Assembly: GCA_022763905.1 (NCBI GenBank)
Contig: JALERS010000121.1
Location: 1-33,785 of the forward strand
Direction: 5' to 3'
Length of the DNA: 33,785 nt
DNA from: Prevotellaceae bacterium
GTDB lineage: Bacteria > Bacteroidota > Bacteroidia > Bacteroidales > Bacteroidaceae
The position numbers were made by a program, and so were the translations under genes. The notes under the pieces are model-generated. The model worked only from the letters and a program-made list of their open reading frames with translations. It was not told the DNA's origin and did not search any database. This document shows, one piece after another, positions 24,922-33,785 of the stretch. Every line of letters starts with the position of its first letter. The first letter of the stretch is position 1.

Positions 24922-27675
24922 ATGAAAAATAACATACACTTTCTGTATTTGATTCTCTGTTTGTTCTTTTTTTCCCTATCACCCAATTGGGGCATAAGGA
25001 TATTCGACTTGCGTTGTAACATGCTCAGTAATCCATGGGGCACCTCTACTCTCACTCCTAACCTTAGTTGGAAAGTAGCCAACGACCACAATGGTATCCA
25101 GCAAAAAGCCTACCAGATTATTGCCGCCTCATCCCCTCAACTGACCAACGAAGAACAAGCAGATCTTTGGAATACAGGTAAGGTCATGTCTGATGAGTGC
25201 ACTTGGATAAAATACAGAGGGAAACCATTGTCCTCCCGTAGCGTAGTTTACTGGAAAGTACGGGTTTGGGATGAACGGGGTACAGAGTCTGCATGGAGTG
25301 CAACTGGACGTTTCAGCATAGGACTTCTTCATCCCCAAGACTGGAAGGGGAAATACATAGGTATGGAAAGACAAGACACCACTGCTTGTCCCATGCTACA
25401 CAAACGGTTTTTCTATAAGGGAGGGAACTTACCTGCTTTCCTCCACATCAATACTTTGGGATATCATGAAGTCTATATCAATGGTCATCCTGTAAGCAAT
25501 GACGTTCTTGTCCCAGCCGTTGCTGAATACCCCCGACGTAGCCTTTCCATGTCTTACAATATTACCTCATTGCTTCATTCTGGAGAAAACGAAGTTGTAA
25601 TATGGCTGGGCAAAGGATGGTATGACGCCTCCTGTCCGGGCGTATTGCCTAAAGGGCCATTTGTCAAGGCCCAAATTGACATCCAAGAAAAAGGGAAATG
25701 GTCCACTCTAGTATCTACTGATGCATCATGGGAAGCAAGGAGAAGCGGCTACTATTCTCCTGGTGCTTGGGGAAAATGTCATTTTGAAGGAGAAATAGTC
25801 AAAGCCTCAGAGCTTGCCAAGAATCTTCTTCCAGAAACACTTGCCCAACTAAAATGGGAGAAAGCCTGGGAAGCCCCTGTAGCCGAACGTGAAATCACAC
25901 CAATGACCTGTGAGCCCAACAAGATTCAGGAGACAATTAAACCAGCAAAAATATGGCGTCAGTCAGAAACCCATAACGGCTCTTGGATTATTGACATGGG
26001 CAAGAGTGTGGTAGGATGGACACGTATCCGATTCGGAAATCTCAAAAAAGGACAGACCATTACTCTCACCTACAGTGATATCATGGATGCCGCCGGCAAT
26101 TTCGGCCCATCATATAAAGATATCTATGTAGCATCCGGAAACGGTGACGAAGTATTCTGCAACAAGTTCAATTATCATGCTTATCAGTACATGCGGATTC
26201 AAGGATGGGGAAAAGCTCCCGTTGCCGATGATATAACTGCCTACAACATTAGTACAGGCTTTGAGCAAAAATCATCATTTGTATGCTCCGACCCAGACAT
26301 CAATGCCATTCATGACCTTATCCATTACACCATTCCCTGTCTTTCCGCTAGCGGATACATGGTAGACTGTCCACATCTTGAGCGCAAAGGATACGGAGGG
26401 GACGGCAATGCTTCAATTGTTACAGCTCAAACCTTATATGATTTGTACCCTCTCTATTCCAACTGGATTCAGGCATATGCTGATGCTCAAAGGTCTGATG
26501 GCGGTACTCCCCACACGGGTCCCATGCCTTCCGCTTGTGGCGGAGGTCCTTATTGGTGTACTTTCATTGCCACTGCTCCCTGGCAAACCTACCTCCAATA
26601 TGGTAACAAAGAAATTCTAGAACGCTTCTATCCCCATATGCAGAAATTCGCCTCATATGCAGAAAGCTACATGAAAGGCGGTCTTCTTACCCTTCAGAAC
26701 CGTTGGCCCAATACATCCTACCGCCACTGGTTCCTAGGTGACTGGGCATTACCCAACGAAGAATACCAACTGGAAGAAAAAAGCATAGACAATGTGAATA
26801 ATTGCGCCATGAGTTGGCTGTATGATACTCTGTCTAAAATAGCAGGCATCCTCAACAAACCAGTAGACAGCAAAAACTATGCAGATCGACGTGACCAATT
26901 GAACCAATTGATTCAAGAGCACTATTACAATAAGGAAAAAGGCATTTACGCACTCGGTCTTCAAACCGACATGGCCTTTCCTCTGCTTATGGGCATCACT
27001 CCCGAAACGTTGGTAGAGAAGGTTCACGACAATATGAAAAAACTTACCAGCGAAAGGTACAATGACCATCTGTTTACCGGACTTGTAGGAATCTCTGTCC
27101 TCACCCAGTGGCTCACCAAGTACGGAGATGCAGAATTCATGTACAAGATGCTCAAACAACGCAGTTATCCAGGCTATCTTTATATGATAGACAATGGGGC
27201 AACAACCACATGGGAGCATTGGGAAGGTACACGTAGCCGTATCCATAACTGCTATAATGGTATCGGTTCATGGTTCTACCAATCACTGGCCGGTATCCAA
27301 CCCGATGAACAACAACCTGGTTATCGGCATTTTTATGTCAAGCCCCAACCCGTAAATGGTATTGATTATGTAAAAGCCACCAAGAATACCCCCTATGGAA
27401 CTGTTAAGATGGAATGGTACAAAATGGGTAAGACCTTTGATATTAAAATTGACATTCCCACTGGAACAACAGCCACTATTGAAGTACCCTTCCAGTATAC
27501 GAAAGCAGAAATTCCCCTTCCAGGCATCATACGATACGGATTGGTGTACAGGGAAAACGAAAGAGACAAGCGCACCGATACACCTCCCACCGCCTACCCC
27601 TCTAACCAACCGATTACCCTCACTGCAGGAAAATACAGAATCATCTATCATCTGACTGAAAAAAACCAACTTTAG
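24922..27675 (+). CDS. Secreted GH78 alpha-L-rhamnosidase
   Basis: A 917-aa glycoside hydrolase family 78 enzyme that should release terminal alpha-L-rhamnose from plant or microbial glycans by inversion. Residues 1-26 form a signal peptide. The N-terminal domain begins IRIFDLRCNMLSNPWG, as in other rhamnosidases, followed by beta-sandwich domains and the (alpha/alpha)6 barrel. DCPHLERKGYGGDGN (482-496) contains the general-acid region with E487; TTTWEHWEG (E765, E768) supplies the base region, with H775 beyond. The start is the ATG at 24922; the longer frame uses TTG. It has no SusC/SusD neighbours, so it appears to be an orphan outside any polysaccharide locus in this window. Confidence 0.93.
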   Translation: MKNNIHFLYLILCLFFFSLSPNWGIRIFDLRCNMLSNPWGTSTLTPNLSWKVANDHNGIQQKAYQIIAASSPQLTNEEQADLWNTGKVMSDECTWIKYRGKPLSSRSVVYWKVRVWDERGTESAWSATGRFSIGLLHPQDWKGKYIGMERQDTTACPMLHKRFFYKGGNLPAFLHINTLGYHEVYINGHPVSNDVLVPAVAEYPRRSLSMSYNITSLLHSGENEVVIWLGKGWYDASCPGVLPKGPFVKAQIDIQEKGKWSTLVSTDASWEARRSGYYSPGAWGKCHFEGEIVKASELAKNLLPETLAQLKWEKAWEAPVAEREITPMTCEPNKIQETIKPAKIWRQSETHNGSWIIDMGKSVVGWTRIRFGNLKKGQTITLTYSDIMDAAGNFGPSYKDIYVASGNGDEVFCNKFNYHAYQYMRIQGWGKAPVADDITAYNISTGFEQKSSFVCSDPDINAIHDLIHYTIPCLSASGYMVDCPHLERKGYGGDGNASIVTAQTLYDLYPLYSNWIQAYADAQRSDGGTPHTGPMPSACGGGPYWCTFIATAPWQTYLQYGNKEILERFYPHMQKFASYAESYMKGGLLTLQNRWPNTSYRHWFLGDWALPNEEYQLEEKSIDNVNNCAMSWLYDTLSKIAGILNKPVDSKNYADRRDQLNQLIQEHYYNKEKGIYALGLQTDMAFPLLMGITPETLVEKVHDNMKKLTSERYNDHLFTGLVGISVLTQWLTKYGDAEFMYKMLKQRSYPGYLYMIDNGATTTWEHWEGTRSRIHNCYNGIGSWFYQSLAGIQPDEQQPGYRHFYVKPQPVNGIDYVKATKNTPYGTVKMEWYKMGKTFDIKIDIPTGTTATIEVPFQYTKAEIPLPGIIRYGLVYRENERDKRTDTPPTAYPSNQPITLTAGKYRIIYHLTEKNQL

Positions 27676-27676
27676 C

Positions 27677-27692
27677 CCATATTTAAATATGG
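27677..27692. repeat. 16-bp perfect palindrome just after the GH78 stop codon
   Basis: CCATATTTAAATATGG reads identically on both strands and begins 1 nt after the TAG. As RNA it gives only a 6-bp AT-rich stem with a TTAA loop and no U-run, so it is a poor terminator and could instead be a protein site. Confidence 0.6.
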
Positions 27693-27748
27693 TGTATCCC
27701 AATTTTCAGCATCCAGAAAAAATACATAGAAAATTATTTACCCATTTA

Positions 27749-27780
27749 TTTGGCAGATAAAACAAAAAGATATAACTTTG
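27749..27780 (+). promoter_or_regulatory. Full Bacteroidetes promoter for tRNA-Glu/rpsT
   Basis: TTTG at 27749-27752 and TAACTTTG at 27773-27780 are separated by 20 bp, matching the Bacteroidetes consensus TTTG-N19-21-TAnnTTTG. It lies about 50 nt before the tRNA and is the best promoter match in the window, fitting a highly expressed tRNA plus ribosomal protein gene. Confidence 0.75.
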
Positions 27781-27831
27781 CACTCGCAAAATCAAAAATA
27801 TATTTGCAACCGAAATTAGGAACAACCTGTT

Positions 27832-27903
27832 GGCCCATTCGTCTATCGGTTAGGACAAGAGATTTTCATTCTCTAAAGAGCAGTTCGATTCTGCTATGGG
27901 CTA
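27832..27903 (+). tRNA. tRNA-Glu (anticodon TTC)
   Basis: A complete 72-nt cloverleaf can be drawn by hand. The acceptor stem is GGCCCAT with ATGGGCT (one G-U pair), the D stem GTC/GAC (27841-27843 with 27854-27856), the anticodon stem AGAGA/TCTCT (27858-27862 with 27870-27874) with loop TTTTCAT, so anticodon TTC at 27865-27867, and the T stem AGCAG/CTGCT with TTCGATT loop. The discriminator base is A and CCA is not encoded. It lies 20 nt before rpsT, and both are probably transcribed from the promoter at 27749. Confidence 0.95.
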
Positions 27904-27923
27904 CATACAAAAAGATATAGAAA

Positions 27924-28178
27924 ATGGCAAACCATAAATCATGCATTAAGAGAATTCGCCAAACGAAGACTCGCACCGAGCATAACAAGTATTATGCTAA
28001 GACCATGCGCAATGCTGTTCGTGCCCTTCGCGCCACAACAGATAAAGCCCAGGCAATAGAGATGTTACCCAAGGTACAGAAAATGTTGGACAAGTTGGCT
28101 AAGACCAATATCATCCACAAGAATAAAGCTGCCAACATCAAATCTAGCCTGCAGTTGCAAATTAACAAGATGGCATAA
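27924..28178 (+). CDS. rpsT: 30S ribosomal protein S20
   Basis: An 84-aa, very basic protein binding 16S rRNA during early 30S assembly. Family features are the N-terminal [15 protein letters not shown], the [14 protein letters not shown] helix and the C-terminal [19 protein letters not shown]. Length and composition are normal for S20. It starts 20 nt after the tRNA-Glu and is followed by a hairpin terminator at 28213-28241. Confidence 0.96.
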   Translation: MANHKSCIKRIRQTKTRTEHNKYYAKTMRNAVRALRATTDKAQAIEMLPKVQKMLDKLAKTNIIHKNKAANIKSSLQLQINKMA

Positions 28179-28212
28179 GGTCAGCGAAGATTATTCTTAT
28201 CCATAGTATATA

Positions 28213-28241
28213 GGTCGGACTATCGTCCGGCCTTACTTTTT
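28213..28241 (+). terminator. Terminator after rpsT
   Basis: GGTCGGAC and GTCCGGCC pair as an 8-bp stem (one G-U) around a TATC loop, followed by TTACTTTTT. It lies 34 nt after the rpsT stop and before the korA start at 28306. Confidence 0.75.
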
Positions 28242-28305
28242 GGAAGGGACTCCAGTTGACACTACTTTCTATTTCCTCAAAACCAATAACCACAACGCTC
28301 ATGTC

Positions 28306-30159
28306 ATGGAAGAAATTACCGTCAAACAGCTGAACAATGTTGTTGTTCTTTTTTCTGGCGACTCAGGTGATGGCATGCAATTGGCAGGAAATATATTCTC
28401 CGCCGTTTGCGCTGTTTTGGGTGATGACATTTGTACATTCCCAGACTATCCTGCAGAAATCCGCGCCCCGCAAGGTACTTTAGGAGGTGTTTCCGGATTC
28501 AAGATTCATGCTGGAAAAGATGTTATTACCCCTGGAGACACCTGCAACGTTCTCGTGGCAATGAATCCCGCCGCACTCAAGAAAATGAAACCTTTCTTGG
28601 CGCCTGACTCTGTCATCATCATCGATGTTGACACGTTCAACGAAAGCGAAATGAAGAAAGCCGAGTATGTTACCAACAATCCGTTCGAAGAACTCGACAT
28701 CAAGAACGAAGTCATTGCTGCTCCGCTTTCCACCATGTGCTTGCATAGCCTCAGCAAGATGGAAGAAATGCCTCCAAAAGCCAAGCTCAAATGCAGGAAT
28801 ATCATGGCTCTCGGTCTTGTATGCTGGATGTTTGAACGTCCATTGGACCATGCCAGAGAAATGATTAACGAGAAATTCGCCAAGAAACCCGAGATAGCCG
28901 AAGCCAATTGCCGCGTACTTCAGGATGGATACAATTATGGACACAACGTCCATACTTCTGTCGCAATCAGATACAAGATTGAGCCCAAAACTCCCCAAAA
29001 GGGCACTTACACAGAAATCAGTGGCAACAAAGCCCTGGCCTTCGGGCTCATGGCCGCCGCAGAAAAGGCAAACATGGAACTTTTCCTCGGTTCCTACCCT
29101 ATCACTCCTGCAACCGATGTCCTCCACGAACTAGCCAAGCACAAGTCTATGGGCGTGAAAACCGTCCAGTGTGAAGATGAAATCTCTGGATGCTGTATGG
29201 CAATCGGAGCTTCCTATGCAGGCGACCTTGCCGTCACATCCACATCAGGCCCGGGACTATGTCTGAAGAGCGAAGCCATGAATTTAGCCATCATGGCAGA
29301 ACTACCCCTGGTTATTATTGACGTTCAAAGAGGTGGACCTTCCACAGGTTTGCCCACCAAAACAGAGCAGACTGACCTGCTTCAGGCTCTTTACGGAAGA
29401 AATGGTGAAAGTCCCATGCCTGTAGTTAGCGCCATTACACCCGACGACTGTTTCCTTACTGCTTATGAAGCCTGCAAGATGGCCCTTGAACACATGACAC
29501 CAGTCATCATTCTGAGTGATGCCTTTGTGGCAAATGGCTCTGCAGCATGGCGTATCCCCAACCTCAAAGACTATCCATCCATCCAACCCCATGATGTTAC
29601 CAGCGATATGGCAGGCAAGTGGGCTCCCTATATGAGAGATGACAAGACGCTCACCCGATTCAGAGCTGTTCCTGGCACAGAAGGGTTCTGCCATGTCATT
29701 GGCGGACTAGAAAAAGACAGCGACACTGGAAAAATCAGTTATGACCCTGACAATCATGAGAAGATGGTCAACTTCCGCAAGAAAAAGGTATCCTGTATCG
29801 CCAATAGTCTACCTGACCTGAAAGTATTGGGAGACAGTGACGCTGATACCATTATCATCGGATGGGGTGGTACTTACGGACATATTCTTGAATCCGTCAA
29901 TCGCGTACGCGCCAATGGTCACAAAATAGCACAAGCCCATTTCAGATGGCTCAATCCGCTTCCCAACAACACTGAACAGGTATTGAAAAACTACAAGCGG
30001 ATTATTGTTGCAGAACTCAATGACGGACAATTTGCAGGCTATCTTAGAATGAGATACCAAGAATTACCCCACATGGACCTCATCAGTTCCATCCAAGGAC
30101 AGCCTTTTGCAGAAGACTGGCTGACTGAACGTCTAACCCTCTTACTTGAACAGAAATGA
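28306..30159 (+). CDS. korA: 2-oxoacid:ferredoxin oxidoreductase, fused gamma-alpha subunit (KorA)
   Basis: Subunit of a ferredoxin-dependent 2-oxoacid oxidoreductase (2-oxoglutarate:ferredoxin by family habit), making acyl-CoA, CO2 and reduced ferredoxin. The 617-aa protein joins an N-terminal gamma domain (VVVLFSGDSGDGMQLAGN, about 12-29) to the pyrimidine-binding alpha domain (FLGSYPITPATDVLHELAKH, SGPGLCLKSEAMNLA, VQRGGPSTGLPTKTEQTDL). I use the ATG at 28306 (MEEITVKQL); the longer frame starts at TTG inside the rpsT terminator. Its TGA overlaps the korB ATG, so the two subunits are translationally coupled. The exact 2-oxoacid is not determined by sequence. Confidence 0.92.
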   Translation: MEEITVKQLNNVVVLFSGDSGDGMQLAGNIFSAVCAVLGDDICTFPDYPAEIRAPQGTLGGVSGFKIHAGKDVITPGDTCNVLVAMNPAALKKMKPFLAPDSVIIIDVDTFNESEMKKAEYVTNNPFEELDIKNEVIAAPLSTMCLHSLSKMEEMPPKAKLKCRNIMALGLVCWMFERPLDHAREMINEKFAKKPEIAEANCRVLQDGYNYGHNVHTSVAIRYKIEPKTPQKGTYTEISGNKALAFGLMAAAEKANMELFLGSYPITPATDVLHELAKHKSMGVKTVQCEDEISGCCMAIGASYAGDLAVTSTSGPGLCLKSEAMNLAIMAELPLVIIDVQRGGPSTGLPTKTEQTDLLQALYGRNGESPMPVVSAITPDDCFLTAYEACKMALEHMTPVIILSDAFVANGSAAWRIPNLKDYPSIQPHDVTSDMAGKWAPYMRDDKTLTRFRAVPGTEGFCHVIGGLEKDSDTGKISYDPDNHEKMVNFRKKKVSCIANSLPDLKVLGDSDADTIIIGWGGTYGHILESVNRVRANGHKIAQAHFRWLNPLPNNTEQVLKNYKRIIVAELNDGQFAGYLRMRYQELPHMDLISSIQGQPFAEDWLTERLTLLLEQK

Positions 30160-31172
30160 CATCAGACATCAAACTCACGGCAGAAGACTTCTCCAACGGC
30201 GTAAAAGGTCGTTGGTGTGCAGGATGTGGCGATTTTGGGGTACACAGTTCCTTGAAAAAAGCCATGGCAGAACTAGGCATCCCTCCTTCCAAAACCATAC
30301 TGATTTCCGGTATCGGATGCAGTTCCCGTATGGCTTACCATCTAAATGGTTATTGTTTCCATACCATCCACGGTCGACCCATTGCCATCGCTTCCGGATG
30401 CAAGATTGCCAATCCGGAGATGAACGTATGGACAGTCTGTGGCGATGGTGACAGTATGGCCATCGGAGGAAACCATTTCATTCATGCCCTCCGCAGGAAT
30501 GTGAATATCAACATTGTATTGCTCAACAACCGAATTTACGGTCTTACCAAAGGCCAATACTCACCCACCTCTGAAAGAGGTTTCATATCTAAATCCTCTC
30601 CGTATGGTACAGTAGAGGACCCCTTCCGTCCTTCCGAACTTATCATAGGCGCCAGTGGCGAGTTTTTCGCTCGTTGTGTAGCTACCGACGGACCTGGTTC
30701 GGTAAAATGCCTTACAGCAGCTTCCCGGCATAAAGGAACTGCTGTTGTGGAAATGCTAACCAATTGCGTCACTTTCAACAATGGCTCTTTCGACCGAATT
30801 TACTCAAAAGAAGGACGTGATGAGAACGCACTCTATCTAGAAGACGGCAAACCCATGCTTTTCGGTAAAAATAAGGAGTACGGAATCGTTCAGCATGGTT
30901 TTGACCTGAAAGTAGTCAAGGTAGGCGAAGGAGGATATACTCTTAATGATATCCTCGTTCATGACTCCCATTGCACAGACAGGACTCTTCACACCAAGCT
31001 TTCTTCCCTTGAAGGACCAGATTTCCCCATTGTACTCGGTGTCATAAGAGACGTAAGTATCCCCACTTACGAAGAAGAAATAGAAAAGCAAATTGAAGAA
31101 ATCAGCGCCAAAAAGTCCTATCACAACTTTGAGGAACTGATGAAGACCCAACATACTTGGACCATTAAATAA
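30156..31172 (+). CDS. korB: 2-oxoacid:ferredoxin oxidoreductase, beta subunit (KorB)
   Basis: The thiamine-diphosphate- and iron-sulfur-binding partner of KorA. In 338 aa it shows the TPP motif CGDGDSMAIGGNHFIHALRR followed by NIVLLNNRIYGLTKGQ. Likely [4Fe-4S] ligands are C21 and C24 (WCAGCGD), C55 (GIGCSS) and a later cysteine in LTNCVTF. There is no added ferredoxin domain, so electrons must go to a separate ferredoxin. The start overlaps the korA stop by 4 nt (ATGA). A long hairpin terminator follows at 31201-31252. Together with KorA it suits an anaerobe that oxidises 2-oxoacids with ferredoxin rather than NAD. Confidence 0.93.
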   Translation: MTSDIKLTAEDFSNGVKGRWCAGCGDFGVHSSLKKAMAELGIPPSKTILISGIGCSSRMAYHLNGYCFHTIHGRPIAIASGCKIANPEMNVWTVCGDGDSMAIGGNHFIHALRRNVNINIVLLNNRIYGLTKGQYSPTSERGFISKSSPYGTVEDPFRPSELIIGASGEFFARCVATDGPGSVKCLTAASRHKGTAVVEMLTNCVTFNNGSFDRIYSKEGRDENALYLEDGKPMLFGKNKEYGIVQHGFDLKVVKVGEGGYTLNDILVHDSHCTDRTLHTKLSSLEGPDFPIVLGVIRDVSIPTYEEEIEKQIEEISAKKSYHNFEELMKTQHTWTIK

Positions 31173-31200
31173 ACATCGTCCACGACACAGTCTTCCTCCA

Positions 31201-31252
31201 AGCACGCATCCCACCGACTTATTTATCTCAAGTCAGTGGGATGTGTGCTTTT
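31201..31252 (+). terminator. Long-stem terminator after korAB
   Basis: AGCACGCATCCCACCGACTT (31201-31220) pairs with 31230-31249 as a 20-bp stem with one mismatch and one G-U pair, around a 9-nt loop, ending in TTTT. It lies 28 nt after the korB stop codon. Confidence 0.8.
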
Positions 31253-31583
31253 CCAACTCAATAGGAATATGACAGCAAATCGAGTTGTTGCTCGTCTTTA
31301 TCTGTCATTGGTTTCCATTTATCATGTACATCTATTGTATATCAGATTTTTGGAAATACAGCAAGCATCGTTGAGGAAAAACGGGAAATACAAAGTAATC
31401 AAATAAAAACAGAAAGAAATGACGGAGAAATCCATTTACTCATAGTCGGTAACTGGTCTTAAGCGAACTAATGACAGATGGCTATCAAACAGCCATGGAT
31501 AAGTCTGAAAACAATCCATGCCATTACTCCCTAAAACACCGAAATTCCATCACTTTTTCTGCTTCAATTCAAAGAAAAAACAT
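31253..31583. other. Gene-free stretch upstream of gyrB
   Basis: No convincing gene is seen in these 331 bp. Notable content is a cluster of overlapping short inverted repeats at 31478-31524: ATGGCT/AGCCAT (31478-31483 with 31491-31496) and CATGGAT/ATCCATG (31494-31500 with 31514-31520), which share bases and so cannot form together. An 8-codon ATG-TAG frame at 31419-31445 is probably chance. Confidence 0.6.
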
Positions 31584-31591
31584 TAACTTTG
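31584..31591 (+). promoter_or_regulatory. Bacteroidetes -7 box for gyrB
   Basis: TAACTTTG matches TAnnTTTG, 26 nt before the gyrB ATG. The -33 region (TTTTTCTG near 31555) is only a partial match, with 22-bp spacing. Confidence 0.55.
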
Positions 31592-31608
31592 TATAGTAAT
31601 AACAATAG

Positions 31609-33570
<1,962 letters not shown>

Positions 33571-33589
33571 TAACTGATTCCTTTTTGCC

Positions 33590-33629
33590 CATAGCCCTTC
33601 TTTCCACAATAAAGAAGGGCTATGTTTTT
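33590..33629 (+). terminator. Terminator after gyrB
   Basis: CATAGCCCTTCTTT (33590-33603) and its exact complement (33611-33624) form a perfect 14-bp stem with a 7-nt loop, followed directly by TTTTT. It starts 19 nt after the gyrB stop codon. Confidence 0.92.
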
Positions 33630-33785
33630 AAAAACATCCACCAAAAAGATTCTGCGTTACTAGAACTTGGCAAGGACATTCTCCTGATTTCATCATTTTT
33701 GTGCGCCATCATATAGCGCATAATGATATTCAGTGAGTTAGATAGAATAATTGGGTGGTTCGGGTGGCGCATTGACGAAGTCAGG

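Noticed and set aside
26749..27246. 165-aa minus-strand reading frame inside the GH78 gene
   Set aside because: It is antisense to the catalytic barrel of the rhamnosidase and has no promoter or family features.
28480..29127. 215-aa minus-strand reading frame inside korA
   Set aside because: It is fully antisense to korA, which has unmistakable family motifs in this segment.
31419..31445. 8-codon leader-peptide-like frame upstream of gyrB
   Set aside because: It has no codon cluster typical of attenuation and no promoter placing it in a gyrB leader.

Overview
The window looks like a chromosomal housekeeping segment of a Bacteroidales bacterium (Bacteroidetes), probably close to the Bacteroides/Prevotella group. 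The reasons are: promoter-like TAnnTTTG boxes before many first genes, with one full TTTG-N20-TAACTTTG match before the tRNA-Glu; no obvious Shine-Dalgarno sequences; a dut-TPR-DUF4292-EnvC-like cluster; a fused-type KorA with KorB; a secreted GH78 rhamnosidase; and short (650 aa) GyrB. The genus is not resolved.

Layout. 1-367 has no gene but holds a 22-bp tandem repeat array containing a strong hairpin. 368-4305 (minus) is a four-gene run: RsmF-like rRNA methyltransferase, MATE exporter, cytidylate-kinase-like protein, YfcE-like phosphoesterase. 4521-6452 (plus) holds an unknown membrane protein, thyA and folA. 6632-8447 (minus) holds prfB, a 46-aa membrane protein and a CYTH-domain protein. 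8557-13031 (minus) is dut, a secreted TPR protein, a LolB-like DUF4292 lipoprotein and an EnvC-like protein with a degenerate LytM domain. 13162-15994 (plus) holds dgt and an organophosphate:phosphate antiporter-family transporter. It converges across a long dyad on an ornithine cyclodeaminase/mu-crystallin family gene (minus). That gene diverges from DUF4250, an M3 peptidase lipoprotein and dnaX (plus). Then come a POT-family transporter, DUF2461, recO, a GH78 alpha-L-rhamnosidase, tRNA-Glu(UUC), rpsT, korA-korB and gyrB, ending with a perfect hairpin terminator.

How the genes work together. Nucleotide metabolism is heavily represented: thyA and folA form the dTMP/folate pair, dut supplies dUMP and protects against uracil incorporation, and dgt degrades dGTP. 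Replication and repair are represented by dnaX, recO and gyrB, and translation by rsmF, prfB, rpsT and tRNA-Glu. The dut-led operon also encodes three exported or envelope-associated proteins that may act together at the cell envelope. KorAB provides ferredoxin-linked 2-oxoacid oxidation typical of anaerobic Bacteroidetes.

I did not find a clear undescribed defence, mobile or secretion system. The observations most worth checking are the short membrane-protein gene between prfB and the CYTH gene, the LolB-like DUF4292/EnvC operon, the 22-bp repeat array, the long dyad at 16061-16102, the mutually exclusive hairpins upstream of gyrB, and a POT transporter lacking the first glutamate of its signature. 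Several start codons were moved downstream from the longest reading frame; the reason is given in each entry.
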